Assembly: GCA_963920635.1 (NCBI GenBank)
Contig: OY987307.1
Span: forward strand, 17,995,735 to 18,059,734
DNA: 64,000 nucleotides
Direction: 5' to 3'
From: Pseudeuparius sepicola
Lineage: Eukaryota > Arthropoda > Insecta > Coleoptera > Anthribidae
The notes beneath the pieces are model-generated. The model had not been told where the DNA came from and searched no databases. It saw only the letters and a program-made list of their open reading frames with translations. The position numbers were made by a program, and so were the translations under genes. The number at the start of each line of letters is the position of its first letter. Positions within the stretch are counted from its first letter, which is position 1. Shown piece after piece: positions 22,340 through 34,497 of this stretch.

Positions 22340-22640
22340 AAAGAGGCGTTCAAAAAACCCCTACAATCAAAAAATTGATATGTATGTTATAAGGAATGTT
22401 CGAGGCTGCATTGTTCAATACATTTTCTCCTCTTCGAATGAAATCTTCAGATGATGTTCGACACCTATTCGATTCTTAAAAACGGATAGCACTGACAACT
22501 AGGAAAGATGTAATCAGCGCCATCTCGACGTCGCGAGCAATATCTAGTGCTGGTGAATTACTGGCGCCGCGGCTCAGCGCTATAATGTAGTTATTATGAA
22601 AATGTAAAGAACTCTGTATTTATTGGGAAATTTTAGAAGG
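22340..22640. repeat. Interspersed repeat C, copy 2
   Basis: Direct relative of 15,825-16,115 (AAAACCCCTACAATC, CTATTCGATTCTTAAAA, AAGATGTAATCAGCGCCATC). The GC-rich stretch just before it (22,250-22,320, GCTCGTCGAGCGTCGTCGAG) is unassigned. Confidence 0.65.
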
Positions 22641-22650
22641 TTAATAAAAT

Positions 22651-23974
22651 TAATAACTCCTGGACAAAATTAACGCAACAACATAAATTTGCCACTTATT
22701 TGATGCTATTTTTTTTCTGAATTTATGATCCGATTTGAATGATTTTTTTTGCATTGTAGGTTGGTTCCTTGACAATGTCATAGTTTTCGCTGTTTATGAT
22801 AAAAAGTTCATTTTCGATTTATACCGGGTGCAATAAAAATGTTGTTTTTTTCCGAAAATTCGTATCACCCTGTGGAATATACCAGCAACCGAAACAAATA
22901 GCAGTTGACATTAGACGGTAGGTACATCTTTCGCCAACATTTTCTTTTTTGGTTTACTTCATTATCTCTGTTATTATTAAAGGAGATACACTGTTTTATA
23001 GCATAGCATGTTCTTAAAGACTTTATTATTCACCACATTCATTGTTAAATGTTTTCAAGTGCGCTATGGATCTTTTCTGACATTTCAAGCGATGTGTCAA
23101 CAGATGTCCTGTTTTAAAGTTACAAAGGTCAAATAAAATTCGCCATAGGTAGGTACTGATAAAAACTGTTCGGAAACTGCCTATTAAACGTTCGTTTCAT
23201 ATGCCCAATTGCCCGACTATTCAGTTTAAACCAGACTCATTTAAACGTCGTTCAACCATACGACTTATAGTCGAACGATGTCTTTCTATCTCCTATCACA
23301 TTAGCAGCATGACACATCGAATAGCCTTCATCCACCAAAGTTAAAGCTCTTACTGCTTCTTCTGCCGATAAATTTTTTGGTCGATTCATTTTTCAAGTTT
23401 AAAATACTCGTCGGGCAACTGGGCATATGAAACGAACGTTTAATAAGCAGTTTCCGAACAGTTTTTATCGGTATGGCGAATTTTATTGACCTTTGTAACT
23501 TTAAAACACAACATATCTCTTGACACATCGCTTGAAATGTCACAAAAAGTCCATAGCCTACTTGAAAACATTTAACAATGAATGTGTTTAATAATAAAGT
23601 CAATAAGAACATGTTATGCTATAAAAGAGTGTATCTCCTTTAATAACAGAGATAATGAAGTAAACCAAAAAAGAAAATGTTGGCGAAAGATGTACCTACC
23701 TACCGTCTAACGTCAACTGCTTTTTGTTTTGGTTGCTGGTATACTCCACAGGGTGATACGAATTTTCGGAAAAACACATAACATTTTTATTACACCCGGT
23801 ATAAATCGAAAATGAACTTTTTATCATAAACAGCGAAACTAGGTATGACATTGTCAAGGAACCAACCTACAATGCAAAAAAAATCATTCAAATCGGATCA
23901 TAAATTCAGAAAAAAAAAGCATCAAAGAAGTGGCAAATTAATGATGTTGCGTTAATTTTGTCCAGGAGTTTATA
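22651..23974. mobile_element. Tc1-derived foldback, copy 1
   Basis: Ends AACTCCTGGACAAAATTAACG and complement. Arms of about 550 bp, near identical. In the middle, minus strand from about 23,389, is a transposase start: MNRPKNLSAEEAVRALTL..GYSMCH.ANVIG, breaking off after about 40 codons. Same family as 52,055-53,538, with a shorter centre. Confidence 0.88.
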
Positions 23975-26900
23975 TTGTTTTGTCGACGGTAAAACCAAAG
24001 TGCCGAAAATTTTGTCGATAAATTTTTCGAATGCGCTGTCTTGCCAAGAACAATATTTCATGAATGCGATTCCTTTATTAATTTCTTGTATATTTTCATT
24101 GGACTAGCAAAGATAATAAAAAATATGCACCACTTGCTTGAATATCTCTTTCGACTCTAGCCGAAACTAAAGATTTTTTGTTTAAAAAAAGACTATTAAT
24201 TTTTATGTCTGTGAGGACAAAAAACGTCACATCCGCTAACTGGAAAACAATATTATTTCTTATTTATGTACCAGTTCACATTGTTGCCTTGAGATTTGAG
24301 AGCTGTAGCCCTCTTTATATTCCTTCACTCAACAATTATTATGGTGTTGTATAGTTTTTTTTTAAATAATACTTACGTTTTATTTTCTAAACCGGAAGAG
24401 GGAAGGATAATGAGATAAGATAATAAGCTACTGACATTTTTGAAGTTTTATTAATCATTCTCAAACAAACTGTCAATGGGTATACGACAATTTTATTTAC
24501 AAAATTAGGTATTTCATACAGTTTTTTACAAATAGATGGCATAAGACTTCGTTATCCAATAGTGCCAAACGTTGCATTTTCTTTGTCTTTCTCATTTAAT
24601 ACAATAATACTTCATAAAACATTTTGACGTGATACATTCCAAAATTGTAACAGAATGGATCACTTGAATTCAGTTGATTTTAGATTTAGTTAAGTCACTT
24701 TTAAATCTTGTCATTACATGTACGAAGAATTGACAAAAATATATCTCAAAAAATAGAAATAAATATATATGCTTGTATGGATTCTCATTATTTCGAAGAG
24801 AAGTTCAGAAGCAACTAGGAGTGTTCAAAACTAAACTTTTCAGTTGCACATTCCATGTAATTTTGTATGAACGACATGAAAATTACTTGCTTCTGCATTT
24901 AATTTCTTTACTTGTCTTCAATGGTACATTCAGATGTTTACGCCTTTGTAGCAACAATATACAACCGAAAATCAAAAACGTTTCTCAAAAAAAACCTCTT
25001 AAAAATCAGTTCATACAAGGGTACTTTTTACAGTAATTGTACGTTACAAGTTTTATACACACATATTTCAATAAAATGGTTACATTGCTGACATCATAAA
25101 CACCGAAAAGAAACAAAAAATCCTTCTAGAACATCAAAACTGAAATAATATATTCATTCTAAAAACTCAACTAATAATACTCTAATCATAAATCAGCCCA
25201 ATTTCAACATTTAAAATTTCAAATACGGATACACTTTGTCTACACCTCACACACACACATGCAATGGTTTAAAAAACAATAAACCCAGCAAAATTTGAAA
25301 GTAAAGTAAATTTCTGAACCCAATTTTAACAGTGATATAACTTGTTATGATTTATTCCATTTTTTACTTTAGGAGCTTTTATCTGTCTGGACAGTGAATC
25401 TTTAAAGTTGAGAAACTATGCGGAAATTGCAACAGTTTTTTAGATTGGTCATCAGTCGGTTTTTATTTCAAACTTGTTTTGGTGTTAAACAAATCAATAC
25501 CGCAGTAACATTGTACTGATATGATAGTGGGGAGTTTTTGATTTTTTTCAGGGTGCGTTAATTATACCCTCCATATTTAAAGTTAATACTATAAAATTTA
25601 GCATAAAGCAAATATGCACATTCCTTTAAACTCATGCTTGACTTTGAAGTGCTATTTCCGTTATTTATTATTATTTAATATTTTTCCCTAAATTGAAAGT
25701 CTGGGATTTTTTTAATTTTTTTAATGCCAAGGGAAGATTTTCAGTTTAACATTGATTTCTCTTTAATATACATACCCTTATGTAATTAAATTTAATGTAT
25801 ACCACTCATAGTCATTTTACTAACGTTTCCTTAGAAAAACTATCATACAGAGCATTTCAATCCTAATATGTCAACTTTAAGTAGAAAACAGAGCACATGA
25901 GTAAAACAAGTTCATATAAATGTAGGTCCTGATGGTCAAATATTTTTTAAATCTAAGGGCTTTGTGTTCCTTTTGACATCTATAAACTTACTAAGTAAAG
26001 ACATAAAATTTTGATTGCTGTTCCAAAACTATGACAATTCCAGGAAACAATCTGTATCTATACAGGAAACAAAAGATGTTGAGATCAATATATTTATCTG
26101 TTTTTTTTTTCCATTTTATGTAAATTACATTATTAATACTATTTGCTGTTTCCGACATAGTCTAAAACTAAATATTTTAACTGGTATCTTTGTTCCTTAA
26201 CGTTTCAGGATCTATGTTCATGTGAACATTTCTGTTTAAATTCATAACTATATAGTTTCAATTTGCCACTTAACACTGGAATACCTTGCATACACATTTT
26301 TACTGCCCATTGTCTAGCTTTGAGGTAAGTTCACAAAATGTGCTAGCATGACAAAATTCACCATTGTATTTAGTGTAATATTTTATAAACCCTGTCATAA
26401 AATCCATAGGCAGACAGGTTAAGAGTTCAGAGTTACCTTTAATTTAATTTAAAGCTGCTGTCAAAAATGTTTTATAACTGACCGAGCTGAATCTACTGTT
26501 TTTTAACCACCTTTTACAACCTAATGAATGTAACCATTTTGTTAAAGCAAATTTATCTCCAGTGAATTCAAACTTTCTCACGCTGTATCACAATCTGAAG
26601 CTTCCTCGGTATGTACAAAAGAATAATTTTCTCCTTGAATTCACTGAAGGCAGATTAAAACAACATCTTTAAGAAAGAAATTGACAAGTCACCTACAATG
26701 AGTAAATATTTTAAGAAATTTTAAAATATTTTTCGCTAAAGTATGTTTAGTTTCATGTTGGGTACTTCGTGACCATTTGAACCTGCAAAGATGTTTTACG
26801 GTTTTAGAAAACTAAATGCAGAACAAAAATTATTATTAAACAAATATTCATAAATTACAAAATACACATAAGACCTGATTTTAAATATTCCCAGTATATC

Positions 26901-27030
26901 AAGATCTATATCCATAAAAATATTGAAGATCCTCACTCATTTGCTGGAATGAAATATATGGTGTTTTCTCACAAATTTTGAAAACGGTGTGAACATAAAA
27001 TACTTCAAAATAATATTTTTAAATGTGGTA
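23975..27030. other. Unassigned AT-rich 3 kb
   Basis: No inverted repeats, TE domains or coding exon I can support on either strand. It could include a long 3' UTR of a minus-strand transcript (AATAAA on minus near 24,450), but nothing coding is linked to it. Confidence 0.3.
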
Positions 27031-27735
27031 GATTGGGTGTTTCAAAATTAGTGGGCCATAGAGTGTGTGGGCATATATTTTGGGTTAAAATGTTATGATT
27101 AAGCTTAACTACCGCTCAAATCTCAACAGTTATTAAGTTCTTGAATAATTATGGCTGTATTTCCCAAAATAAAAGCTGCAAACCTGAAATTTGGTATTGC
27201 TTGTTTTGGGGGATGGAGAATAAGCTGAAGATGTCAATTTCTACATATATGATAGAGGGTGTGCCACTTGTGCTGTTTGTGTATCGTGTTATATTTTTGG
27301 TCTTTCAGGTTCATCATTTTAGTGCATCTTTTAATTTTCCACCAATTTTTTTATAACTATAATATATGTAATAAATATTTGTGTTGTAATAAATATTTGT
27401 GTTGTAATTGGCTAAATGTGACCCAAAATTCCCTTTAACTCCAAAATTAGCAAATCAAATTTTCACCAAGTTTTACAAATCAATCGTACTATTTATAGTG
27501 TGAAGAAAATTCCCTATGAGCAATGTACCAAAATCTATTTGCTTTCAAAATGGAACGGATTGAATTTGACAAAATTTGAACATCCTATTTTAAGAACACC
27601 AATGGTGTTTTGCCCAATGCCCATTTGGTATTTTGAATACTTATAAAATTCATCTGCAAAACTTGAAAACTTGTGGCTACAATTACTCATCAAATCTGCT
27701 GAAAATTCGTAAACTCCTGTTCCTTTAAACACGAA
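27031..27735. repeat. Single diverged arm of the 19,072-20,220 foldback family
   Basis: Matches the left arm in order: GGTGTTTCAAAATTAGTGGGCCATAGAG, TATTTTGGG, AATTATGGCTGTATTTCCCAAAATAA, GGGGATGGAGAATAAGCTGAAGAT, AAAATGGAACGGATTGAA. Only one arm is present, possibly the pre-foldback form. Confidence 0.75.
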
Positions 27736-27774
27736 ACGTCAAAGAAATTATTAAACAAAAACAAAACAGCAGTC

Positions 27775-28020
27775 GCAGCTATAGTTCAACGCAGGAAAGA
27801 AAAAGTTTCTAAAGAATGCGGGCAGCATTCATCCTTCCTCCATAGTCTAAGACATCACCGTTAAGAATAATATTAACTATAAATTAAATAAAAACGTATG
27901 AAAATTAAGTCAGTGAGTTACACAAAATTGAGCTACGCCCCTGAAATGTCACTAATTCCATAATATTTACGAGTTCTTCCCCCTTGCGTCGCACACATTC
28001 TGCCCTAAGGAGGACCATAA
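27775..28020. repeat. Interspersed repeat D, copy 1
   Basis: Carries AAAGAATGCGGGCAGC, CCTTCCTCCATAGTCTAAG, ATCACCGTTAAGAATAATAT, TTGAGCTACGCCCCTGAA and AGTTCTTCCCCCTT, shared with 50,740-50,795 plus 51,226-51,420, where the copy is split by ~430 bp. Confidence 0.75.
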
Positions 28021-30534
28021 CTAAGTTTTTTTAAATGATTTTTAAAATTTTTTGTTTGACTTTTGATAATACTGCGCAATTCAGCAGTGAATTTCTCGAA
28101 AACACTTAGTTGCCAAGAAGCCAACATTTCAGATTTTTTCAAGCCTAACTAGATGGTGTTGTTTTTAGAAGATTTGACGAGTAATTATTGAAGTCACAGA
28201 ACAAAATAATAGTTTTTTTCGCGTGTCACGATGGCTGTAGCTTGGAGTGCATTGTATGACACGTGTATAGAAAAGAAACAATTTTTTTATGTCAAAAATA
28301 CGCCCTAAAAATATTGAAATATGGAAATTATAATTCAGACAGAAATCTTGCCACAAGGTCACAGTAGTCCCTCTACTGCCTATTTATCCATTTTGCTGTG
28401 GTTTATCAACAACAAAAAGCGGTTATAAAAGTAAACTGCACATGCATGTAGTTCTTTTAGCGGACTTAGTTAGGTCAGCAAGTCAACATGTTGCGTTTGC
28501 TGAACGCACATAACATCACTTTAAAAGGGTTGGAGACCATAGACATAAAATTTAGACTCACCATGTTACCAAATGTCTGACAAAAATCCATTGTTTCGGG
28601 TTGATTTAAGAAAATGATCAAGTACCCTATGAATCAATCCTATAGAAGTAAAACCCGACAAATCCACTTTTGGCCAATGAAGAGGTTGTTGTACTAAATC
28701 GTTCATATAGCAAAAAGCTACAAAATTAAATAGAGTCCTGGATGCAAAAACCAACAAAATACGTTTAAAATGAAACTAGAAAATTGGTGCGAATTTCTAA
28801 CTTCGCCAAATGGCAACGTCAAATTAGAGACGTCGTATCAAAATCTGACAAATCTATTTCAACCAATCAAAGATCTTCCGACAATTAGGTGAAGCCACGC
28901 CAGTTTGTTTATAGCATCGTTTGCCTGGTACACTGTTAATACTGTTAATTAGTATTATTCTTTCAGCTATATGGAAACATTAGTAGCATAGGCAAAGCTA
29001 CACATAGACTGCCAGAACCATTGTTGAAATCTTCGTATACTACACCTAATATTTTGCATAAAATTTTATATAAAAACTTATAACTAAATTTAAGTACCCA
29101 TACCTCAACTTAGTGTCGAGTTCTAAGGATAGTATGGAATTACAATTTATCTGTTTTAATTTGTTTCCGCTCCAAAATTAAAGTTTAAAAGTTGGCGTAT
29201 CGGGATTTTTTGGGGAAGGTTTCAACAATGCTTCTGACTATCTATGGCTCCTTTAATCTATGTTAGTAGTTTTGTTTTAATTTGTGAGTTTTAAACAAGT
29301 GTGTAATAAAATATAAGTATTTTAAAAAAGTCTACGCTATGGAACTAATAATAGATAAAACCTCCGCCTGATGAAAAATAAGAGATGGAAAATCTGGAGA
29401 ATATAGAGAGCCAGGAAAATGAGGAGAACTTATGTGAAAGTATGCCTAATGTGATTACTTTTAAAAGTTCTGCTATTGGTTATCTTTATAGAAAATTCGG
29501 CAATCCCTTGTGCTTGGTTTCAAAATCTGACCAATCGGTTTGTTATCTTTTTTATTTTCTAATAACTTTAAACCAAGATACTTTGTAGGTTTGATATTCT
29601 CAAATTATGTTCCTTATGACATAATTTAATGTTCTAAAAAAATTAAACTGATGATGAGCTTTTAACTTTCTTTACTAATTTATCCTGTTTTCGAAAGTTT
29701 TCTAAAAGTGGATTTGTCGGGTTTTGGCCCTACACGAGTAGGATTCTTATTATAACTCCAAATTACAAGAAAAACGTGTTTGTACAAGAAATCTGCCGCA
29801 ACTTTCAATCGATGTAAAACAGCAGTGAATACAATATGTACATTTAAAATTGCATAAGGAAAGTCACAACTCCCTGTGGTTAACAGATTGATCTCCTCTT
29901 TTGTTAACACCCTGGCCGTACTCGATTGGCAATAAAGATATGCTCTGGATCGATCCAAACTGATTTCAGATCAGTGTAACGTATTCGATTTACAGAAATC
30001 ACTTCCTCCCCACCCCTAAAATTATTGTCCTCAGTTCATCGTTCTTGTACCTTCTCTTTCGTGAGATCAGCTATAGGGTACTTGACAATATTTTTAATTG
30101 CTCTAAAATTGTACTCACTTTACAGTAGATGCACCGACATAACACGTAATAAATGAAACAACGGCTTTTGAGCATTATTTATTCATGGTAATTAAAGATG
30201 ATGTTGCAAAACTTTGTTCAGACTGAAATCTACAGTTTCGTCATTCTATTGTCCAAACATGGCAACTCTGTGCCTTTCAGGAGAAACAGAATTGCAATGT
30301 TGCCGGTGCCCGTTTGCAATAATTCGTGGAACAAGGGCAAATTGTACTTTTCTATTCAGGTATCTCCAGCTTGTCTATGAATATCCTTTACTTAATGTAT
30401 TGCGACCTTTGAGCTTTAACTAACACAATTGCACATACAAATTTTGTCACGTAGACTTTTTTTTATTACGAATATATTAAGTATATTGGCTCCTCTATAG
30501 CAAAATGATGTCTGTTTATGCTGCACATGCTGGA
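28021..30534. other. Unassigned; two frames share a KPDKSTF peptide
   Basis: No certain gene. The minus-strand frame 29,958-29,680 (92 codons) ends ..NPTRVGPKPDKSTFRKL. A 22-bp inverted match (AAAACCCGACAAATCCACTT and two more bases) at ~28,653 encodes KPDKSTFGQ then stop on plus. The frame at 29,385-29,588 starts MENLENIESQENEENL without a recognised domain. Confidence 0.3.
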
Positions 30535-30685
30535 ATAGTATATTGTACAACAAGCACGGAATGACACTCATTTCCCACGAGTATGACAGTTTGCGGCACG
30601 AGCCGCAGGCGAGTGCTGCAAGTCATATGAGTGGGAAATGAGCATTCCGTGCGAGTTTTACACTATACTTTTTCTACGACTGTAC
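30535..30685. repeat. Hairpin with 22-25-bp arms
   Basis: GCACGGAATG..CTCATTTCCCAC (30,554-30,578) pairs with GTGGGAAATGAGCATTCCGTGC (30,631-30,652), with an inner GCGGC..GCCGC stem. CTTTTTCTACGACTGTA follows at ~30,668; its complement TACAGTCGTAGAAAAA recurs at ~32,080. Confidence 0.75.
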
Positions 30686-30689
30686 CTAT

Positions 30690-31310
30690 ACCTACAGGGT
30701 GTCTATTGACGGAGGGCCACTCGAAAATAACTCGACAAATATGAATTTTTCGGGGAACTTTATTTGAAAGAAAAAAATGCTTTTTTGTTGTGCTAACTTT
30801 GAGTAAAAACACATTTGAGGTCCATGGCCTACTTTCTGAGATATATGTTTGAGAAACCCGAAAATTTACGAAACTTCTTCAGCTTGTAACTTTTTTGTTT
30901 CAAGAGTTACCGAAATTTTTTTTAATGATATTTGGGGGCAAAGTTGATTAGTTTAAGCCTACTTTGTCAGAATTTGGGAAAATGCCACGGTTTAATAAGT
31001 GCTCTTTTAGCATTTACCTAAAAAAATTACTCATTTATTGTAATATTTCTATGGCCCGAATGATTTAGGTACATATTTTCATGTTTTCAGTATTTTTTAA
31101 CAACAAACTACATTGCATATCATGGAAATTTCTTGCGAGGTGACTGTAAGTATCTCGCACATTTTTAAAACTTTCTAGTACAAATTGAGTAATATTTACT
31201 AAACCATAATATTTTTGAAAATTCAAGTAAGTTCAAGTACAAAGTTTGACACATTTTAGTTTTTTTACATTTATTTATTTCGAATATTAATAAAATTATT
31301 TCTTATGTCT
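30690..31310. repeat. TACAGGGTGTCTATTGAC end and unassigned sequence
   Basis: An element terminus TACAGGGTGTCTATTGACGG begins at about 30,692 and runs into GCCACTCGAAAATAACTCG. No opposite arm recognised. Confidence 0.4.
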
Positions 31311-31314
31311 ACAT

Positions 31315-31775
31315 CTATTTGTTATTAACAATATTGAATGTTATGTTGCTACAATTATTAAAAATCATTTTCGGAGAATTTGCATTTCTCGTTTCAATAT
31401 TTCTAATATCTTGAAATGTTTCAGTTTCTGTAAATCGAGCATCACTTTTTGGTGATGTTGTAATGCCCTTAATTTGGCATATTTTGCAATATCAATACCG
31501 TTTTTGATGTTTAATGTAGTAAGTAACATCGAATATTGTGCCCATAAAGTTGATGGCTAAAATTTTTTGGATATTTCGCCAAAATATGCCATTAAATCAT
31601 TTTCAGAATATGAATTGGCTTTTTGAGCATTCCTCCAATCCATAAACAGTCTATAATATGTATTCTCATACTTCTCCTTCGAAATTTGTGGTATTAAATT
31701 TTCCGCAGTTTGATTTGCCGCCTCCAAAATATGAGGTGGTGTCAATTGTAACTCATTATCGCTTGAACTTTCCAT
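31315..31775 (-). pseudogene. Crypton-like tyrosine recombinase remnant, core deleted
   Basis: From the ATG at 31,775: MESSSDNELQL.., then the N-terminal core-binding pattern ISKEKYENTYYRLFMDWR and SENDLMAYFGEISKKF, an in-frame TAG at 31,557-31,559, and continued similarity PSTLWAQYSMLLTTLNIK, IDIAKYAKLRAL. After a frame change, sequence like the family C-terminus (FNNCSNITFNIVNNK, stop at 31,315) follows directly. The catalytic domain (R..HxxR..Y) is missing, so this is an internally deleted, non-autonomous copy. Assignment is from the recognisable recombinase pattern, not from a search. Confidence 0.65.
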
Positions 31776-31940
31776 TTTTTTTTATAAATTACTAGTAACT
31801 AATTGATATTTTCCCTTTCAAAATGAATGTAAACAGACACAAATTAATAACGCTGAACTGTCACATTTAACGTTCAGCGCGTTTAGTCGCCTTTGTTTTC
31901 CATGGCCTCCTACTACTTTAGTCAACATTTACTTGCGGAC

Positions 31941-32030
31941 CCGTGCACAATGATATTACCGCACTGGTTACTATGGCAACCCGTGCACAATAACATTCCC
32001 GCACCGGTTGCCCAAAACCGTGTACAATGT
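31941..32030 (+). repeat. Iteron-like direct repeats beside the Crypton remnant
   Basis: CCGTGCACAATRAYATTVCCGCAC occurs as direct repeats at 31,941 and 31,981 (spacing 40), with a third partial CCGTGTACAATG at 32,018. These could be recombinase-binding or end sequences (inference). Confidence 0.55.
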
Positions 32031-32225
32031 ACTACATTTCTCAATTAAAAACGATCATACAATGAGGCCATTCCTTTACAGTCGTAGAAAAACTATATCC
32101 CTCATCTCTGTCATCACATCACTTTGGTTAAAATATCTATATACGGAACATACTATATTCAGGCTTCAATAAATATTTGCGTATGTGGCATCGTAACCCG
32201 CTCACCTAGGAATCTAATCATATGT

Positions 32226-32602
32226 AACCGTTAGGGTGGGTCCAAAGGGCTATTATTGCCACGTGATCTTGTATTTTAATAATTAATTTTTCCACGTTTC
32301 TGAACAGGCTGCCAATGAGAAGTATGCAAGTTCTTATTATGAAAATACTGAAAAAGGGATGGCATACCTTTCGCGCATGTCCAAGTACTGTTTAAATTGA
32401 ATGTTATTTAATCATTTAACGAGTTATTCGAAGTAAAGTGTACTTGGACATGCGCAAACGGTATGCCATCTTTTCTTCAGCAGTTTCATAACAAGAACTT
32501 GCATACTTCTCATTGGCAGCCTGTTCAAAAACGTGGAAAAATTAATTATTCAAATACAAGATCACGTGGCAATAATAGCCCTTTGGACCCACCCTAACGG
32601 TA
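32226..32602. mobile_element. ~377-bp foldback MITE
   Basis: Ends ACCGTTAGGGTGGGTCCAAA and complement. Arms of about 165 bp pair along ATTATTGCCACGTGATCTTG, AATGAGAAGTATGCAAGTTC and CATGTCCAAGTAC. Flanked by TA-containing sequence. Non-coding. 32,603-32,974 is unassigned. Confidence 0.88.
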
Positions 32603-32974
32603 TGCCTATGGTTTACCGAGGAATTGAACCCAGGATGACTCTCTGATTCATACCTTATTATTGTGAGAATATACGCAACATAATGCCCTACGAAAGGCAT
32701 ACTGGGTAAAATCACGTCCCAAAATCTGTCACTATCTCCCGGTCCATATTGTTTGCGTACTTAACGTGTTATTAGTTGTGTAGTGTAAGTTATCATGGTC
32801 AAGGATTACCTGAAAGGCCAATCCGTAATGTGCCAAAATTGGATGCTTTCTGGTAGCACAATTTTTTTCTTATAATCCAATGTTCACGTCTGCCGAAATT
32901 CACTAAATAAATTGCAAAGGTTTGTACCTATGTTGTAGTAATAGTAAAGTCTTGTGAGTTATTAATAAACGGAG

Positions 32975-33930
32975 AACCTGGGGCTAGGGACCACCTTGAA
33001 GGCGCCATAGTGCTTAGAAGTACTGAGCCCGAATTCCGTACTTAGGCCCAACCTAGCCAAAAAAATGTGCAGACAAATGATTGAATATTTACAACTTCTT
33101 GACTAAATGTAGTTTCACGGGACATCCTAAGCCTGGGAATTTAGTAATTTTAACTTTCCTTGTAACTTTCATCACAGAATAAGGTTATGTCTCGGAACAC
33201 TTCAGTGGTATCGCCACGTTGCCCAATTGCCTTTATAAAACACTTGTGACATCAGAAGTGCTTTCCCCCCAAATTTCGAAGAAAGTCTTAAAAACTTTCT
33301 AATTACGTAATAGTTATTTATGTACCAAGGCACTGAAGTTCAACTTTTTATGACTCATGTGGAATTTAGTTGCCGAGGCCTCTGGCTGAGGCAAACAAAA
33401 AAATAATCATAAGGGATCACCCGTTCATGAACCAACTGCGCTCGGCGTTGCTTGACTTTGATGATCACTCTACCTAGGTCAAGTAAGATAAGACACGGCG
33501 TCTTCGAACAGACAAACCAAATTGCTGCCTGTTGTGCAGCCTCCACAGCAAATCTCTTGATATTCCAACCTACTAAAATATTTATATACTGAAAGATTGT
33601 GCTGGTATAGGTAACAATTTCGCAATGTGTACGAAAAGTTAAATGGGCCTTTTGTGGCCGGGTTTTGAATATTTGGTCACTTTTGACGCGCGATGGATCC
33701 GCGTCTGACGTTTGATGTTTACATCTCGTCAAAGCCTACTTATTGAAAAAATCGTACAATAATGGGTTACTTTAATGCCGATTGCTGAGCTTTTAATGGC
33801 GATTTTGGGACACTTTACTGCCGATTTCAAGAAAACATATATTTTTTATGTAGAGTCTTAGGCAAGTGTCCAGGTATTGTTTTATCAAGTTTGTAAAATT
33901 TCGTCAAGTACCCTATTGTGATCCAGTATT
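32975..33930. repeat. Repeat A, split by an insertion of repeat B
   Basis: 32,975-33,304 and 33,843-33,930 together match, inverted, the continuous sequence 49,315-49,745 (ATAAGGTTATGTCTCGGAACACTTCAG on one side, TAAGTTTGTAAAATTTGGTCAAGTAC on the other). The 33,305-33,842 segment between is repeat B, also at 9,243-9,910. This is a clear nested insertion. Confidence 0.85.
33305..33842. mobile_element. Interspersed repeat B, copy 2 (insertion)
   Basis: Homologous to 9,243-9,910, and defined as an insertion by the unbroken repeat A at 49,315-49,745. Left junction near TAATTACG, right junction near AAACATATATTTTTT. No obvious terminal inverted repeats. Confidence 0.75.
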
Positions 33931-34086
33931 AGTTTTGGGAAGCTATTTATAGCTTAAAATCACACAGATTAGAAAATAAATGAAATTGGTGGTGTTTGTA
34001 GTAGTGTTATTAAAAACGGAAGTCAAAATAAATCACAGAATATTATCCAACTTATTTTCCGAAATTTATTTGTGGCGCAAACAGAC

Positions 34087-34312
34087 CCATTTAATTTTTA
34101 ATTGGGTTTTTCGCCACCAAACCGATTAAAAGACAACTTTTTAAGTTACCTGGAAAAGTCTTAACAGTAAATGAACGAAACTTTTTTGAGTTAAACGTTC
34201 AAAGTATCATTCACCTACTGTTAAGAATTTATGAATTTTTCAGGCAACTTGTTAAGTTGTCTTTTAACCAGTTTGGTGGCGAAAAACCCAATTAAATATT
34301 AACTGGATCATC
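34087..34312. mobile_element. Foldback MITE with GGGTTTTTCGCCACCAAAC arms
   Basis: TTTAATTGGGTTTTTCGCCAC.. on the left and its complement on the right; arms of about 90 bp include AAAGACAACTT and TTCTTAACAGTA. A single arm, in the same sense as the left arm, is at 35,072-35,210 in the last 4E-T intron. Confidence 0.85.
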
Positions 34313-34497
34313 CAACTTGTTTTAAGGTTGTGTGTTGAAGTGATATCCTGACACCTGCGTTCATGCTCGTTTGGCACACAAAAATTTCTTTAATTCAGCT
34401 GATCTCTATCTCTAATCTTTTTTTTGCCAATCTAATACGGCCCGTGTTCTTTCATGGGCACGCACCATCCCAGTTGCACATAGAAACCAAACTCAAA

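Noticed and set aside
23975..27030. Host gene with long 3' UTR
   Set aside because: Low-complexity AT-rich sequence with AATAAA words, but no exon with a recognisable domain or consistent splice phases.
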